A DNA stretch of 64,000 nt. It comes from Leptasterias polaris. Lineage: Eukaryota; Echinodermata; Asteroidea; Forcipulatida; Asteriidae. A model generated the notes under the pieces. That model worked only from the letters and a program-made list of their open reading frames with translations. It was not told where the DNA came from and made no database searches. Made by a program: the position numbers and the translations under genes. This document shows, piece after piece, positions 46,320-56,836 of the stretch (position 1 is its first letter; every line of letters starts with the position of its first letter). The stretch lies in the NCBI GenBank assembly GCA_037783415.1, contig JAZGTN010000015.1, positions 2,480,001 through 2,544,000 of the forward strand, in the 5' to 3' direction.

Positions 46320-47800
46320 CCTTTTCGCGTGCTTACAGTCAGCAGCGCTGTGAAATAGAAACTCGTAGGCCTACAGTAAGCACAGAATCGGCCGTTAAGC
46401 AGCTCTATCAATTTGGGCCCAGGCCTTTGGCTGTACGTGTAATTTAGGGGCACATTTTCGTTGTTATGAGGTATCGCCTAACATCACAACTCAGGGAAAA
46501 ACTGGGGGGGGGGGGGTCGTAGTGAGGTCTGATACTCATGATATGAACATCATTTAGCTGTGTTGCTGATTTCCGACAAAGGTCTCGAAGTCAGAACTGT
46601 TGTTGATTTAGTGAATTGTGGCATTGGTGTATTGGTTCAAAATGCTTTAATTTTACTCAAATCCTTTCGGGTGACCCACAAGAGAATCCACGGTGTCGTT
46701 TATTTCCGTACATTCAAGTTCACCTAGGAGGACTTACACAAGTTTAGTTACGAGGTTTTAGCAGTCACGTGTCCCACTCTTTAGTGTAAATAAAACTATC
46801 ATTTATGTAAACAATGCAAGTTGAATGACACATATTGTGTAGTGCCTACTGAATTTGAAACCTTTGTTGTCAGGGGCGGATCCAGGATTTTCCAAACGGG
46901 GGGGCGTGAAATTTACCAAGCAGCAAATGGTGAATGCAATTTGTGGCTCCTATACGAGCGCGTAACGCGAGGCCCTTACGGCATGGGCCGGTTCCGGGGC
47001 CCGCTTAAATGCTCCGAAACAGTTAGGAATCTAGATGCTCTGTGGTGCGATCTCATGCATTATCTGACCACTTTTGTTTTAGCAAGATCCTCATTAAAAC
47101 TTAATTTTCGAGTTGGGTGTCATTGATTTGAATCAGCCATCCTGAGTTTATAAAGGCGATGTGATTGGTGGAGCTCTGACAGGCTCCGGCGTGTCTGCTA
47201 AATTATCAAGTTTATTTATAATTGGGCTTTATCAACTATGGACAATTGACACATTGTGATGTTGGTAGAGTTTTGTCCTGCTCCCTTCGAACCAAATCAC
47301 CGTCCCATATGTTGATTGACACCCCCTCTAGGATGTGTTGCTTGGTCCAGTTTAGGATATCATGGCATATTAATGAGCTGACCGGTGTGTATGATGTGGT
47401 TAAGACAATGAAAACATTCATATTATGTTAGCATGTGCTGACAGCGGCCCTCACTGCGGGGTTTTAAACACAAAAGGTAGCTAAGCACTACAAATGCTTA
47501 CCAGAATAAGGTAACAAGCCAAATTAACATGTACCATCTGTGACTAGTATCCTGCTTATTTTGGCTTAGCAATAATTTCTGCTTCTGCAGCTCCATGGAT
47601 TTGGGCCCATGTCTAAAACGAGGCCGTTGTAAAACTGTATACGCCGTCAAAAATATGTTTTAAATACAGCCAGAGCACAAATTTTAACCGAAGCAATTAC
47701 TTAACACCTTTTTTTGAAAAGTTGAAAAGTTACCAAAGAAAGTTGTTATTCTATGTTTCTGTTTGATCAAACGTCATGATAATTTTTTTTCTTCAACCGG
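46320..47800. other. Interval without a supported gene; transposon ends
   Basis: Contents are a MITE scrap (46376-46421), a run of 12 G near 46505, a hAT-like terminus CAGGGGCGGATCCAGGATTT at 46871-46890, and a MITE at 47455-47610 (listed separately). No partner terminus for the hAT-like end was identified. Confidence 0.4.
47455..47610 (+). repeat. MITE copy, AGCTGCTTAAGCA family
   Basis: Interior words agctaagcac, cttaccagaataaggtaaca and ctgtgactagtatcctgctt and the end ctgcagctccatggatttgg align with the 5690-5886 copy. Confidence 0.6.
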
Positions 47801-48541
47801 CTACTCGTTTAACTCAGAGTAATTTATGCATGAAAATCTGACTTCTACCGAGTCCGGGTTATCGGTGGGAGTCGAGTCGTTGAGCTGACAAACTTTCTGT
47901 CCTTCGTCGTTGAGTTTGATGTTGATGGAGTGGCATCGAGGCTCCTTGATGCAGGCGAAGGCACAGCTAGGGACGCTGGTGATGACGAACTCTTCGATGA
48001 CGTGATCGACGAGGCATGATGTGGGATGATCAGGGTTGGTGGTTCCGGTCGAGAACCAACGGTGGGGTTTCCTTCTGAGGGATTGCTGGACACACACGGA
48101 ACGTTCAGGATTATCGCATAGGGTGTTGTACCACCACGCGATGTTTGCTGATGACGAGATCACAACGCAATGTTTGTTTGGTTCTGGACTGTAGTTTTGG
48201 TACCAATTCGAGTAGGAAATGCCATTTTCGTGTCCGTCACATTTCCACTCCCCTGGTGTCTACAAGTCATTGCAACCGATCCAGCAATCACCGTCATATT
48301 GCGTCATGCTGGCCCAAAACGTGTTCTCCGGGTGGGAACGGGGCGCAGCCAGCTCACCACCAAATTCTCGGCAGGCTGAACGCCCCTCTTGCCAGGAGAG
48401 TGGCGTGGAGATAACCCGGTAGCAATTATTGCCCCATAGCTACCACGATGGCGGGCAATATTCAGCTCCGGACTGGCAACTCCCTGAGCCCATCGGCACA
48501 AGGGCCGCCAAAAGATACAACAAAACTCCGGTGAAAATCAT
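47801..48541 (-). pseudogene. C-type lectin/apple pseudogene with two in-frame TAG codons
   Basis: One intronless reading frame of 247 codons runs from ATG 48541 to a stop at 47801, with the same architecture as the gene at 13411: signal peptide (FTGVLLYLLAALVPMGSG), C-type lectin-like domain, then apple-like module (CAFACIKEPRCHSINI, VCQLND). The lectin domain keeps CYRVISTPLSWQEGRSAC, DGDCWIGC and an EPN motif (YSPEPNKHC). It is broken by TAG at codon 34 (48440-48442) and codon 94 (48260-48262), with no frameshift anywhere. The second would be CAG in the expected NDLQTPGEW; the first aligns with Leu in the paralogue. It is therefore either a young pseudogene, a null allele, or a sequencing problem. 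Confidence 0.8.
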
Positions 48542-50201
48542 CTCAGACCTTGTGAATCGGTTTTGAATCGTATAATGAAGGTTGTGAGTATTTTGGTTGC
48601 TTTGTAGTTTACTTTGGCAGCATTCATTTGTTCTTTATTAGTGTGCTTCTGTAGTGATTAGTATAAAGCAATTAATTAGTATCCCACCCGCTAACCTTCA
48701 TTAGTTGCTGATTGATGTTTAATTACGAAGCCATGGTTGAATATCCTTTGTCGTTAGTGTTGATAGTAATTATCGTTTGTCATCAGAAAAGTCACAGTAC
48801 AATCACCAGTTAATTGCAGTGCATGTGCCGTGCATCGAAACGCACAAAACCGGTTCGGCAAGATCCCTCCGTATTAAAATAAAGGCAAACTGTGTAGATA
48901 TTTCGTCTGATAGCGCCCTCTTTTGAACCAACTTCCTTCAGTCCATGGACACACACGCCGCTGCCGGGGGACACACTCCCCCATGAAACCGGCCTTTGTG
49001 CTGACCCAGAGGTTCAGCATGTATCTTGATTATTGTTGCTAAGCAGATAATTGTTAAGCAATATTTTCTGCTTAAGCAGCTCTGTGAGACTGGGTCCAGG
49101 TCTCGGGTATTAGATTGAACTGCTGGTTAATCGACGACCCCACTGTCTTTAATTTTACAAGCAGAATACGAATTTCAAACAAAGCAATTTCTTAAACTCT
49201 TTTTCGAAACGTTTTATAGTCAATATAATTTTGTTTTTACCCTACACGATGTGTGTTGAGCACTGTATACTCAGTACTTTCCCGAGTTCTGTGAACAAAT
49301 TCCACAGGCAAATCACTCGTTTTATAGTCAAATAAGTTTTTCTTCTTCTGTTCTACTGTTCTGTCAAATTTTATGATCAAACTTTAATTCAACCGGCTAC
49401 TCGTTTTACCTCAGAGCAATTTAAGCGTTCGGTTAACTTGTTTTGCACCAGATAAACTTGGTCCACACACGCGCACCCTCATACGGTCTAACATGCTGCA
49501 ATTACACATGAAGCGAAAATGTAATACTGTTTTGAGGATCCCAAGAGCTTCCAATTTCGCGCAGATTAGAATAACGCGACGTTCAAATTACCCGCATGGT
49601 GAAAACTTGTAGCTATGAAGATCGAGAAAAAATCCCAAGGTGATAAGCACAAATTTTAAGTAAAACCTAAAGGGTGTGCGTAAACTTTTTATTTTATTAT
49701 AACAAACGCTTTCAAACGCTTTTTATAGCCCAAAATCGAGCAATCCAAGGCAACGTGTCCCTTTAAGGTTTTGTAGCGTAAGTTGGTGAGTAAATCAAAC
49801 TCTAATTGCCGACGGTATTATGTTAAAAGTAGAGGCTGTTTTATTTATTCATTTCGTAAAACTACACCTTGAATCATTACACAGAATCATTTATATTTTT
49901 ATCGTGTGTGGCATTTTAAACACCATACTTCGCCTGCCGTCAGATGCCCTGTATACAGAGTGACGATCGCAGTTCTATTTCTCAATACATTAAAGGGACC
50001 AGACCAATATTCGCTTCAGCCTCGGCTTGTGTTCCATTGATTAAAAATGGATGAACATCAACATGGCTGCACAAATAGAATTGAACTAGACAGGAACTCT
50101 GCTGACATAAGCAAGGACAAAACTGTGACAAATTTACTTTTGTGCGAATGAATTTACGAAATTTATAAAAAAAATACAGGGTTTTTTTTTCTCACAAATT
50201 T
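48542..50201. other. Intergenic interval with MITE scraps
   Basis: Contains a MITE fragment at 49030-49098 (tgcttaagcagctctgtgag) and a reversed repeat fragment at about 49660-49770. The phrase caaccggctactcgtttaac (47796) recurs as caaccggctactcgttttac (49399). No supported gene. Confidence 0.4.
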
Positions 50202-51026
50202 TCATTTGCGCGTGAAAGATTGACTGCCTTTTTCCAGCCAGCTGAAAATGTCCCTTTTCTGTTCGTCGCCTAGAACCTTGGGCGTCTGAATCCTTACACT
50301 CTCGCGATTTCTCGTTTTCCTGTAGCTTTCTCGCGTAGGGGGGACACCGTCCATGTCCTCGGTGACGTCGGCATATTTAGAGAAACTGTCTAATAGCTCT
50401 TTAATTCTTGGACCAATCGTCATTGTTTTTCTACGCAGGCGCCGTATGGGTAGCGATGAACTTGGGAGGCGAATCACGTCCATATTTGGTGGGTCTATGG
50501 GTTGGTTGAGTCCCCTTGGACTTTTCATGGTGAACTCGGTTGGGACATCATCCTCCCTCGGGCTTAGAAAGAAGCTATTCCTCGCCCGTGTTTCTGAGAT
50601 CTCTTGGCAGAGTCTTGGGGTATCTCTTGGTGAGGTTTCCCCCGGCCGGTGGTTAAAGAGAGTGGCGTCTTTCTTCGGCAGTTCCCGGTCGAAAACTGCA
50701 GATAGTCTCGGTTTGAAGACATTCTCCACCGATATTCTGTCCTCGTCTTTGGGTAACATGTAGCTGATTCCTCTTTCGACGAGCATGTGGCGCCCGAGCG
50801 CGTTCCGGAGTTGTTCAAGCCGGTGCGATCGCTCCGTTCCACCGGTAGTCAACGAAGGCTGTTTCGCCTCTCCTCTGTCCTCCGGGAAGTCGGCAAATGT
50901 GACTTTTTTCGAGTTGTTGCTTTCAGGTGGCGATATCAGACCCAGAGAGGGCTCGTCTTTATCCAGTTCACTCAGTCTTGGTGCGAATGATTTGGAGATA
51001 TTGTCTGGAAAGATGTTACCATTCAT
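50202..51026 (-). CDS. Unrecognised single-exon gene with PP1-docking-type motif
   Basis: 274 aa from ATG 51026 to a stop at 50202. The frame is long, unbroken and GC-richer than its flanks. It is mostly disordered and charged. Near residue 39 it reads SNNSKKVTFADFPED, a good fit to the R/K-V-x-F docking motif of protein phosphatase 1; the KVTFAD form is also seen in glycogen-targeting subunits, but no carbohydrate-binding domain follows. The middle has RPGETSPRDTPR and FFLSPRED, and a basic LPIRRLRRKTMTIGPRIKEL precedes the end, which reads KRDIFSWLEKGSQSFTRK. The SWLEKG resembles WLKGI and WLDGL near the ends of the two disordered-protein genes on the other strand. No signal peptide or membrane segment. 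Confidence 0.65.
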   Translation of the reverse strand: MNGNIFPDNISKSFAPRLSELDKDEPSLGLISPPESNNSKKVTFADFPEDRGEAKQPSLTTGGTERSHRLEQLRNALGRHMLVERGISYMLPKDEDRISVENVFKPRLSAVFDRELPKKDATLFNHRPGETSPRDTPRLCQEISETRARNSFFLSPREDDVPTEFTMKSPRGLNQPIDPPNMDVIRLPSSSLPIRRLRRKTMTIGPRIKELLDSFSKYADVTEDMDGVPPTRESYRKTRNRESVRIQTPKVLGDEQKRDIFSWLEKGSQSFTRK

Positions 51027-52230
51027 CTTGAAAGTGCCGGAAAACGAAGACTTCTCTGCCTACTTTAGAACTCCTCTGTATCACTGTATAAAAATGAAAA
51101 TGCCCTGAGAGAGAGGCACTCGTCGCAAATTCCACGTAGAAACAAACAACATGTAGGCTCTCGACGAAGTCAACGCACCAACCTTGCTCTCACGGTGTTC
51201 TAAGTTCATCGAAAATCCAGAAAGACCGCGTCTACGGTGTCTGAGGACCGTTTGACATCTTGATCCCGGGTGATATGTCACGCTGCCGGTCGTTCCCAAT
51301 TACGGTGCCAGTCTTCAAAATAAAGCGGTCAAGAAAAACCTTCCCCGACTCCGGGTCCTTCACGCTTGTTTACTCCCATAATATATCACCAGTTCGTAAT
51401 GGCACGGTGGAGACATTTATGGAGGCCGCCATCTTGGACTGACTTCTCTACTTTGTGTTTGGTGCCCGTGTATTGCAGTATTCTGCTGTTATGACTTATT
51501 TATTTCGATAAATTAGACAGCTGAATTATTGATTGTTTTTCTTCTCTGGCCGTACAGTCATGCCAAGAACCATTTGGTGGGGATTATATTGTTGTCGCTA
51601 GGCAGCTGTTGCTAGGTTAGATTCTCTAGGGGTAGTCCTCGCTATCTCCTTAAAAAGGGACGCAAAAAAACCAGCCCTGGTCAAAATTTTCACCCACTCT
51701 CCTAAAGACAAGTTAACTTTTTAACTCCTAACTCCGTGCATTTGTACGTGTTGACATTATAATAAGTACCGGTTTGTGCATTTTGGGCGCGCTGTTTCTA
51801 AATCCTAAACGAGACCACGATCAAAGTCTCGCTATTTTTAGGAGGTAGGTTTGTTGAAGTTTTTAACAACCTTCTTCAAATTTTGACCCGCGAAAACCCC
51901 TGTATTGATTTAGCCCCTCGCGCACAAATTATTAATTGCGGCAGGGTTCGATCAGTGTATAAACGAGAGCGACTCATTGAAGAATGCATGTGCTATTGAT
52001 TTTTCTACCATTGTGCTTCTTTTGTTTGTCCTTTGTCAGTAGAAATTTCACAGTGTATGTCGAACACTTTATGGGGGGAGCTGTAAAAATACAAACATAG
52101 GTCTTAGTGAAAGCTATAAGCGATGATGGAACCTGTACTTTTTGTACAAGAGGCAAAGTTCAGATAGTTGAAAAGCAAGAATATTATTGTTATGTCGCTT
52201 CTGTACCCTGACCCACTTCTTTCTTATCCA
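51027..52230. other. Intergenic interval
   Basis: It starts with the presumed 5' untranslated region and promoter of the minus-strand gene to the left. The words gaggccgccatcttggac near 51423 contain a YY1-like site. No other gene or repeat recognised. Confidence 0.35.
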
Positions 52231-52403
52231 TAGACCTTATGCATATGACGTCATTTGAGTAGGGCGCCCTCACCTAGAGGTCAAAAGGAAGATGCTCATT
52301 GGCCAATCCTGTGCGCCGCGCGTACAAATCAGCGCGTTTCCATTGTTTCATCATCAGTTTACCTCTAAGATGGCGGCTTGGTGTCGTCAATGCATAAGGT
52401 CTA
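52231..52403 (+). repeat. CRE/YY1-bearing MITE, copy 2
   Basis: Same length and order as 27723-27895, with only a handful of substitutions. The left CRE (TGACGTCA) is intact; the right one is mutated to tgtcgtca. The YY1-like aagatggcgg is kept. The near-identity suggests recent activity of the family. Confidence 0.85.
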
Positions 52404-53535
52404 TTGGCTGTTTTTGCAGTTTCTTTTTACGTTTAAAAGGCAGGTTACACTGATGGTATTGACAAAGGTGTATCCCAGCATTGTGCAACAATTTTTTACT
52501 TTATATATAAATGATTTAGATATCTGGGCAAATATTTTATTTTCGTCCAAAAGAAAAGAAACAATTCAAAAAAATATGTTAAAATTTGTCAATGCAACTA
52601 CTTTTTAATTTATAGCATTTGCGATCTATTTAAAATTGACCTTTGATTTGTGACTAGAATAAAACATTAGTTGTACTCCATCTGCTTTAGAAAGTTGACA
52701 AAAAGTTTCATTCTTGAAAACTATGGAGAAAGGCAGGTCTCCACTTTTGAATGATTTTTTTTCTTTCTCAAACACGTTTTGTTTTAGAATGCCTCAGTTA
52801 GAATAATCAACAACCAAAACACGACACCAACGTTTTTTAAGGAAAAGGCGATCTGGCAGTCAAACAGATGTCGAAACGTCATACTCAGGTTTTAGTAACA
52901 TATCGTTTTGATACTGTTGTAGTCTTAATTTGCAATTCGCAATTTTGGAATAAACAAAACTCAACTTACCATTTTTCACTCTAAAAGATGTCGTACTACT
53001 TTTCTCGTTCATAAACAATCCTTGAAAAGTTTATCTGTGTATACCGCAGACCGTGTTTCGCATTGCATCTTCACCGGGCGTTCTTTACTTTTTCTGGAAC
53101 TCACAACTTTGGGTCCACTGCATCCCTTCTTCTTGGTATGTTAGATTACGTAATTCAGCACAGCGCCCTCTCTTGGTTTACACATATAGGTAATAATCGC
53201 CCGCTTCTCAAATATAAATCATGTTATAACATCTCCATGGTTATAATTAGTCACGTAATAATGTTTTGGGGAAAGGTTAATAATAAATAATCAGGGATTA
53301 TTTTGTTTAACCATCAGAACCGACGTATTCTACGGTGCAAAAAAATAGTTCATGGCCTGCTGACGTTTCGACCCGAGTAGAGTCCTTTCTCGGTCGAGGT
53401 TATTATTTTCAATCTTACCAATGTTGTGCACTCCCTTTTAAGAACATTCTGAAACTACGCCAATAAATATAAACACACACAAAATACTTTGCACCATCTT
53501 AGCAATTTTTCCTCTGGTTTATTCTGTAATTAAAT
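52404..53535. other. Intergenic interval
   Basis: No supported gene. A reversed copy of the gtcgaaacgtcaggcc-type motif lies at about 53345-53400 (ctgacgtttcgacccgagta). Confidence 0.35.
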
Positions 53536-53685
53536 TAGACCTTATGCACATGGCGTCATTTGAGTAGGGCGCCCTCAGCTAGCAGTCGAAAGAAGGTTGC
53601 CCAAAAAGAAGATGCGAGTTTTCATTATTTCTTCGTTACCCTTTAAAGATGGCGGCGCACTGATGAAGTCAATGCAAAAGGTCTA
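53536..53685 (+). repeat. CRE/YY1-bearing MITE, diverged copy 3
   Basis: Ends tagaccttatgcacatggcg and tcaatgcaaaaggtcta match the family; about 25 bases are deleted in the middle. The agatggcggc word remains, but both CRE sites are mutated. Confidence 0.75.
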
Positions 53686-54067
53686 TAAATAAGGCAAGTA
53701 ACCTTATGAATTTACAGAATTATGGAAGACACTTTGAGTAATCAAAATATATACATACAAATTGCATCCCTACAAACACTGACATGGATCTAGGTCGCTT
53801 CACACAGCGGACTGAAGACGAAAAGATTCTGACATCACTTTTAAAGATTCCTATAATAAAAACCTTCTGAGATAAAATGAAAGTCATACAAATACCCCAA
53901 CAAATAATTCGAATTTTCATGACAAATCTCTGTCAAGTAATTTAGTAAAGCCTTTAAGCGTGTAAAGGTTTTAGGCCTATATTTTAGTAAAATCAGGTAG
54001 CCAACCAACATAGGCCTATTGCAGATTACTGCTGCAACCATGCTTATTTTACCCAGCCAGGGCCTAA

Positions 54068-54202
54068 ATTTCATATAGCTGCTTAAGCACAAAATTTACT
54101 GAGCTAAGTACAAGAAAATTATGCTTACCAGAGTAAGGTTACCAGCAAGAATACAATGTCACATGAACCACTTAAGCAGCTCAATGAATTAATTGCGCCC
54201 AG
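54068..54202 (+). repeat. MITE copy, AGCTGCTTAAGCA family
   Basis: Inverted ends tttcatatagctgcttaagc and cttaagcagctcaatgaatt bracket cttaccagagtaaggttacc and caatgtcacatg. Confidence 0.7.
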
Positions 54203-54423
54203 CTGCAGGTCAAAGGTTGTTAAACAATAGTTTCTGTTAAACATTTGCATGGCCTAGAGGCTAGGACTAACCCCAACCTTGCTGATTTTAACCTTAATCT
54301 TGGTAACATTTTCCAGTGAGTTAACCAACCATTTGAACATTTGAAACCATTCAACTGCATGGGTTGTGAAGGGTGCCACAACTGTGCCCAGAACTATACT
54401 GTGTACATGATTGTGTGAACTTT

Positions 54424-54840
54424 GAAGTCTATGCAAACCACATGATATCATATTGCAGGCTGGCATAGTTCACCTGTCATTTAAAACCACAGTAGATGAA
54501 TGGTCAAACAGTAGGAGGGTTGACTGTGTACTGTGCTTGTGTAGAAGCATTAACTGCACAATATCATATTGCAGACTGACATAGTTCACATAATCATTCA
54601 AAACCACTGTCGATGATATTGAATGGTCATACAGTAGGAGGGTTGACTGTACTGTGTAGATGCATTCACCATATGATATCTTATTGCAGGCTGGCATAGT
54701 TTATCTGTCTTTCAAATCACAGTGAATGATATTAAATGGTCAGACAGTAGGAGGGTTGACTGTGTATTGTATAGATGCATTTACCACATGCTTTAATATT
54801 GCAGGCTAGAATAGTTTACCCATCATTCTGGGATACTTCA
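54424..54840 (+). repeat. Tandem repeat, 113-123 bp unit, about 3.5 copies
   Basis: The word gtaggagggttgactgt starts at 54511, 54634 and 54747. Each unit also has tattgcaggctggcatagtt (or close variants) and a diverged aaaccacagt block. Short open frames here are made by the repeat. Confidence 0.85.
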
Positions 54841-56836
54841 GGTGTAATTGGAAAATCTATGTTCTGACTCTGAGTTCCACATAAATAATGTCCAAATTTT
54901 ACATCGTCAATACATAGTCATAATGGAAATAAGGTAAAATTAAATCGCATATGAATAATAAGATCATGATTTTAAAGAGGTAATCTATCAATCGTTAAAG
55001 ATCAACTTGAATGAAGTTTACTTTAGTGATTATTTTTTACAGAAAGGTAAATGAGGGGGTAATGATTACATGAGTAAAACTCAACAAGCAGTGTCATGCT
55101 GGGCAAAAATGCTGTTTTCACGAGAAGCCCCCAAGCGCCTAGGAATCAAAACAGCATCATGTTGTCACACACTACGGACTCGATCAAAACAAGAAACAGA
55201 AAATACATAGCTACGAAGATAAACAACCCTTCACCCAGTCCGTGGTGTGACGTGATTGTTTATGCTGGCTTAATACAGAGGCACTGGTACTTCGTTGTTG
55301 ATTTCACTGTGCATTTCTATTGGTCTTTGCTGAGAACCATGCAGGGTGCCGCCAACAGCGAGAAGAAAAAAAAACAAGAAAAAAAACACTAGTTCAAAAA
55401 TCAAAGAATGGGGACTAATTTTTCGATCAAATTTCAACAGGAAAATCTCACACTTATGATCAAATAATAACTTAACACAAAATAAACAAGGATAAATATT
55501 CAAACTAGTTTGAGTGTTTTTGTTCAAGTTGATCTTTAAAGAGTTCAAATGCCTTTGATTTTTTGAATAATTTAGTAAAATATAAACTGCCTGTGAATGA
55601 ATAAGACGATGTCAAGTTTTAATGAACAAGATTGGAAATACATCCTTCAAAATAAATGCCAACAATGAAACAAACTGCACTCTCGTATAAATACTATGAC
55701 GAAACTCCACTTTGTACAAAACAAAATAAAACCTAAACCCAAATCATTGGATATTTCATGTTCATACCAACTACATGATCTATACAGCTTTACAACAACA
55801 ACAAATTGCATGATTCCAAAAATATCATATTATTTACAAAAGTAAATCTTTCATCTGCTAGTTTCAGTTATCAAGTACATCAAAAATATTACACATGTGA
55901 AAAAATATCCTTTACTAAATAGTTTGTGTTGCATATTTTACATTATTGGGGGGAAAATCATTTTTTTATTTTTATGTTGCGTCTGAAAAGAAACTAATTT
56001 GAGAGGCAATTTTACAGAAAAAACAAAGAAAATAGCTGCACAGTGTTGAGAATTTACAATCTTGCTCCACTTGGTTGCAAATAGACAGTGGTAAATTTAA
56101 CTTATTGTGATATCATTTTTATCTGTTGATTAAAAAAATAAAGCATTCAAGCACCTCAGAAACAACCAATCTAAGTACATTGAACCATAATTCCTTCCCT
56201 TCATCTTGATATATTCTTGCAGTGTTCGCCATTGGACAGTACAAGATTAGTAACCATCGAAACAACAGTTGAGTTTCAGTCTGAAAGCTCACTGTTGATA
56301 AAGTTCACACCAGAACCGATCCTCCAGAGAAATATTTCCCTCCGACAGTTGACAAAATGGCATCTGAAGACCCGAAATCATCAAAGACTATTTCGATTGC
56401 CGCAATCAAAATAGCCCCCAAGTGCAATCCAAACATGACAAAAACATTTTGGGTACGTTTGATTGTGCTCGTCATATTCTGGTACTTGAACTCTGTAACA
56501 CTGGCCCAACAAGTTGGTTTTGGTTCACGACGACTCAACGCATTGTGCTGTCGAACACACCGATTCACCTAATGCAGGCGATTTATAGTTTACAAGTCCA
56601 CAGCCACGGGTGGTAGTTCGTCAACAAAGTTCTAATTCATTGATGTGTTCAGAACGCCCTCTACCACTAAATCGGAAAAGTGACAAATCACTGTACAGTG
56701 TAGAGTAACCATCTCGGCAGCAAAATGTGCTAAGGCTACCCACAAGTCTGAAAATTACATTAATATATTTGTTAAAAATAACCTTTGATAAATATTATCA
56801 AGCAAACTATAACCTTCCCTCTAAGGTATAGTTGTT
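54841..56836. other. Intergenic interval and presumed 3' UTR of the SH2 gene
   Basis: AT-rich. The short open frames at 56217-56616 (plus) and 56305-56568 (minus) are mutual antisense and have no domain signal. The right part probably holds the untranslated 3' end of the minus-strand gene whose stop is at 56837. Confidence 0.35.

Noticed and set aside
46871..46990. Complete hAT transposon
   Set aside because: Only one terminus-like sequence was found; no opposite inverted end or 8-base duplication was identified.
55096..56616. Short ORFs as exons of another gene
   Set aside because: No phase-compatible splice chain and mutual antisense overlap.
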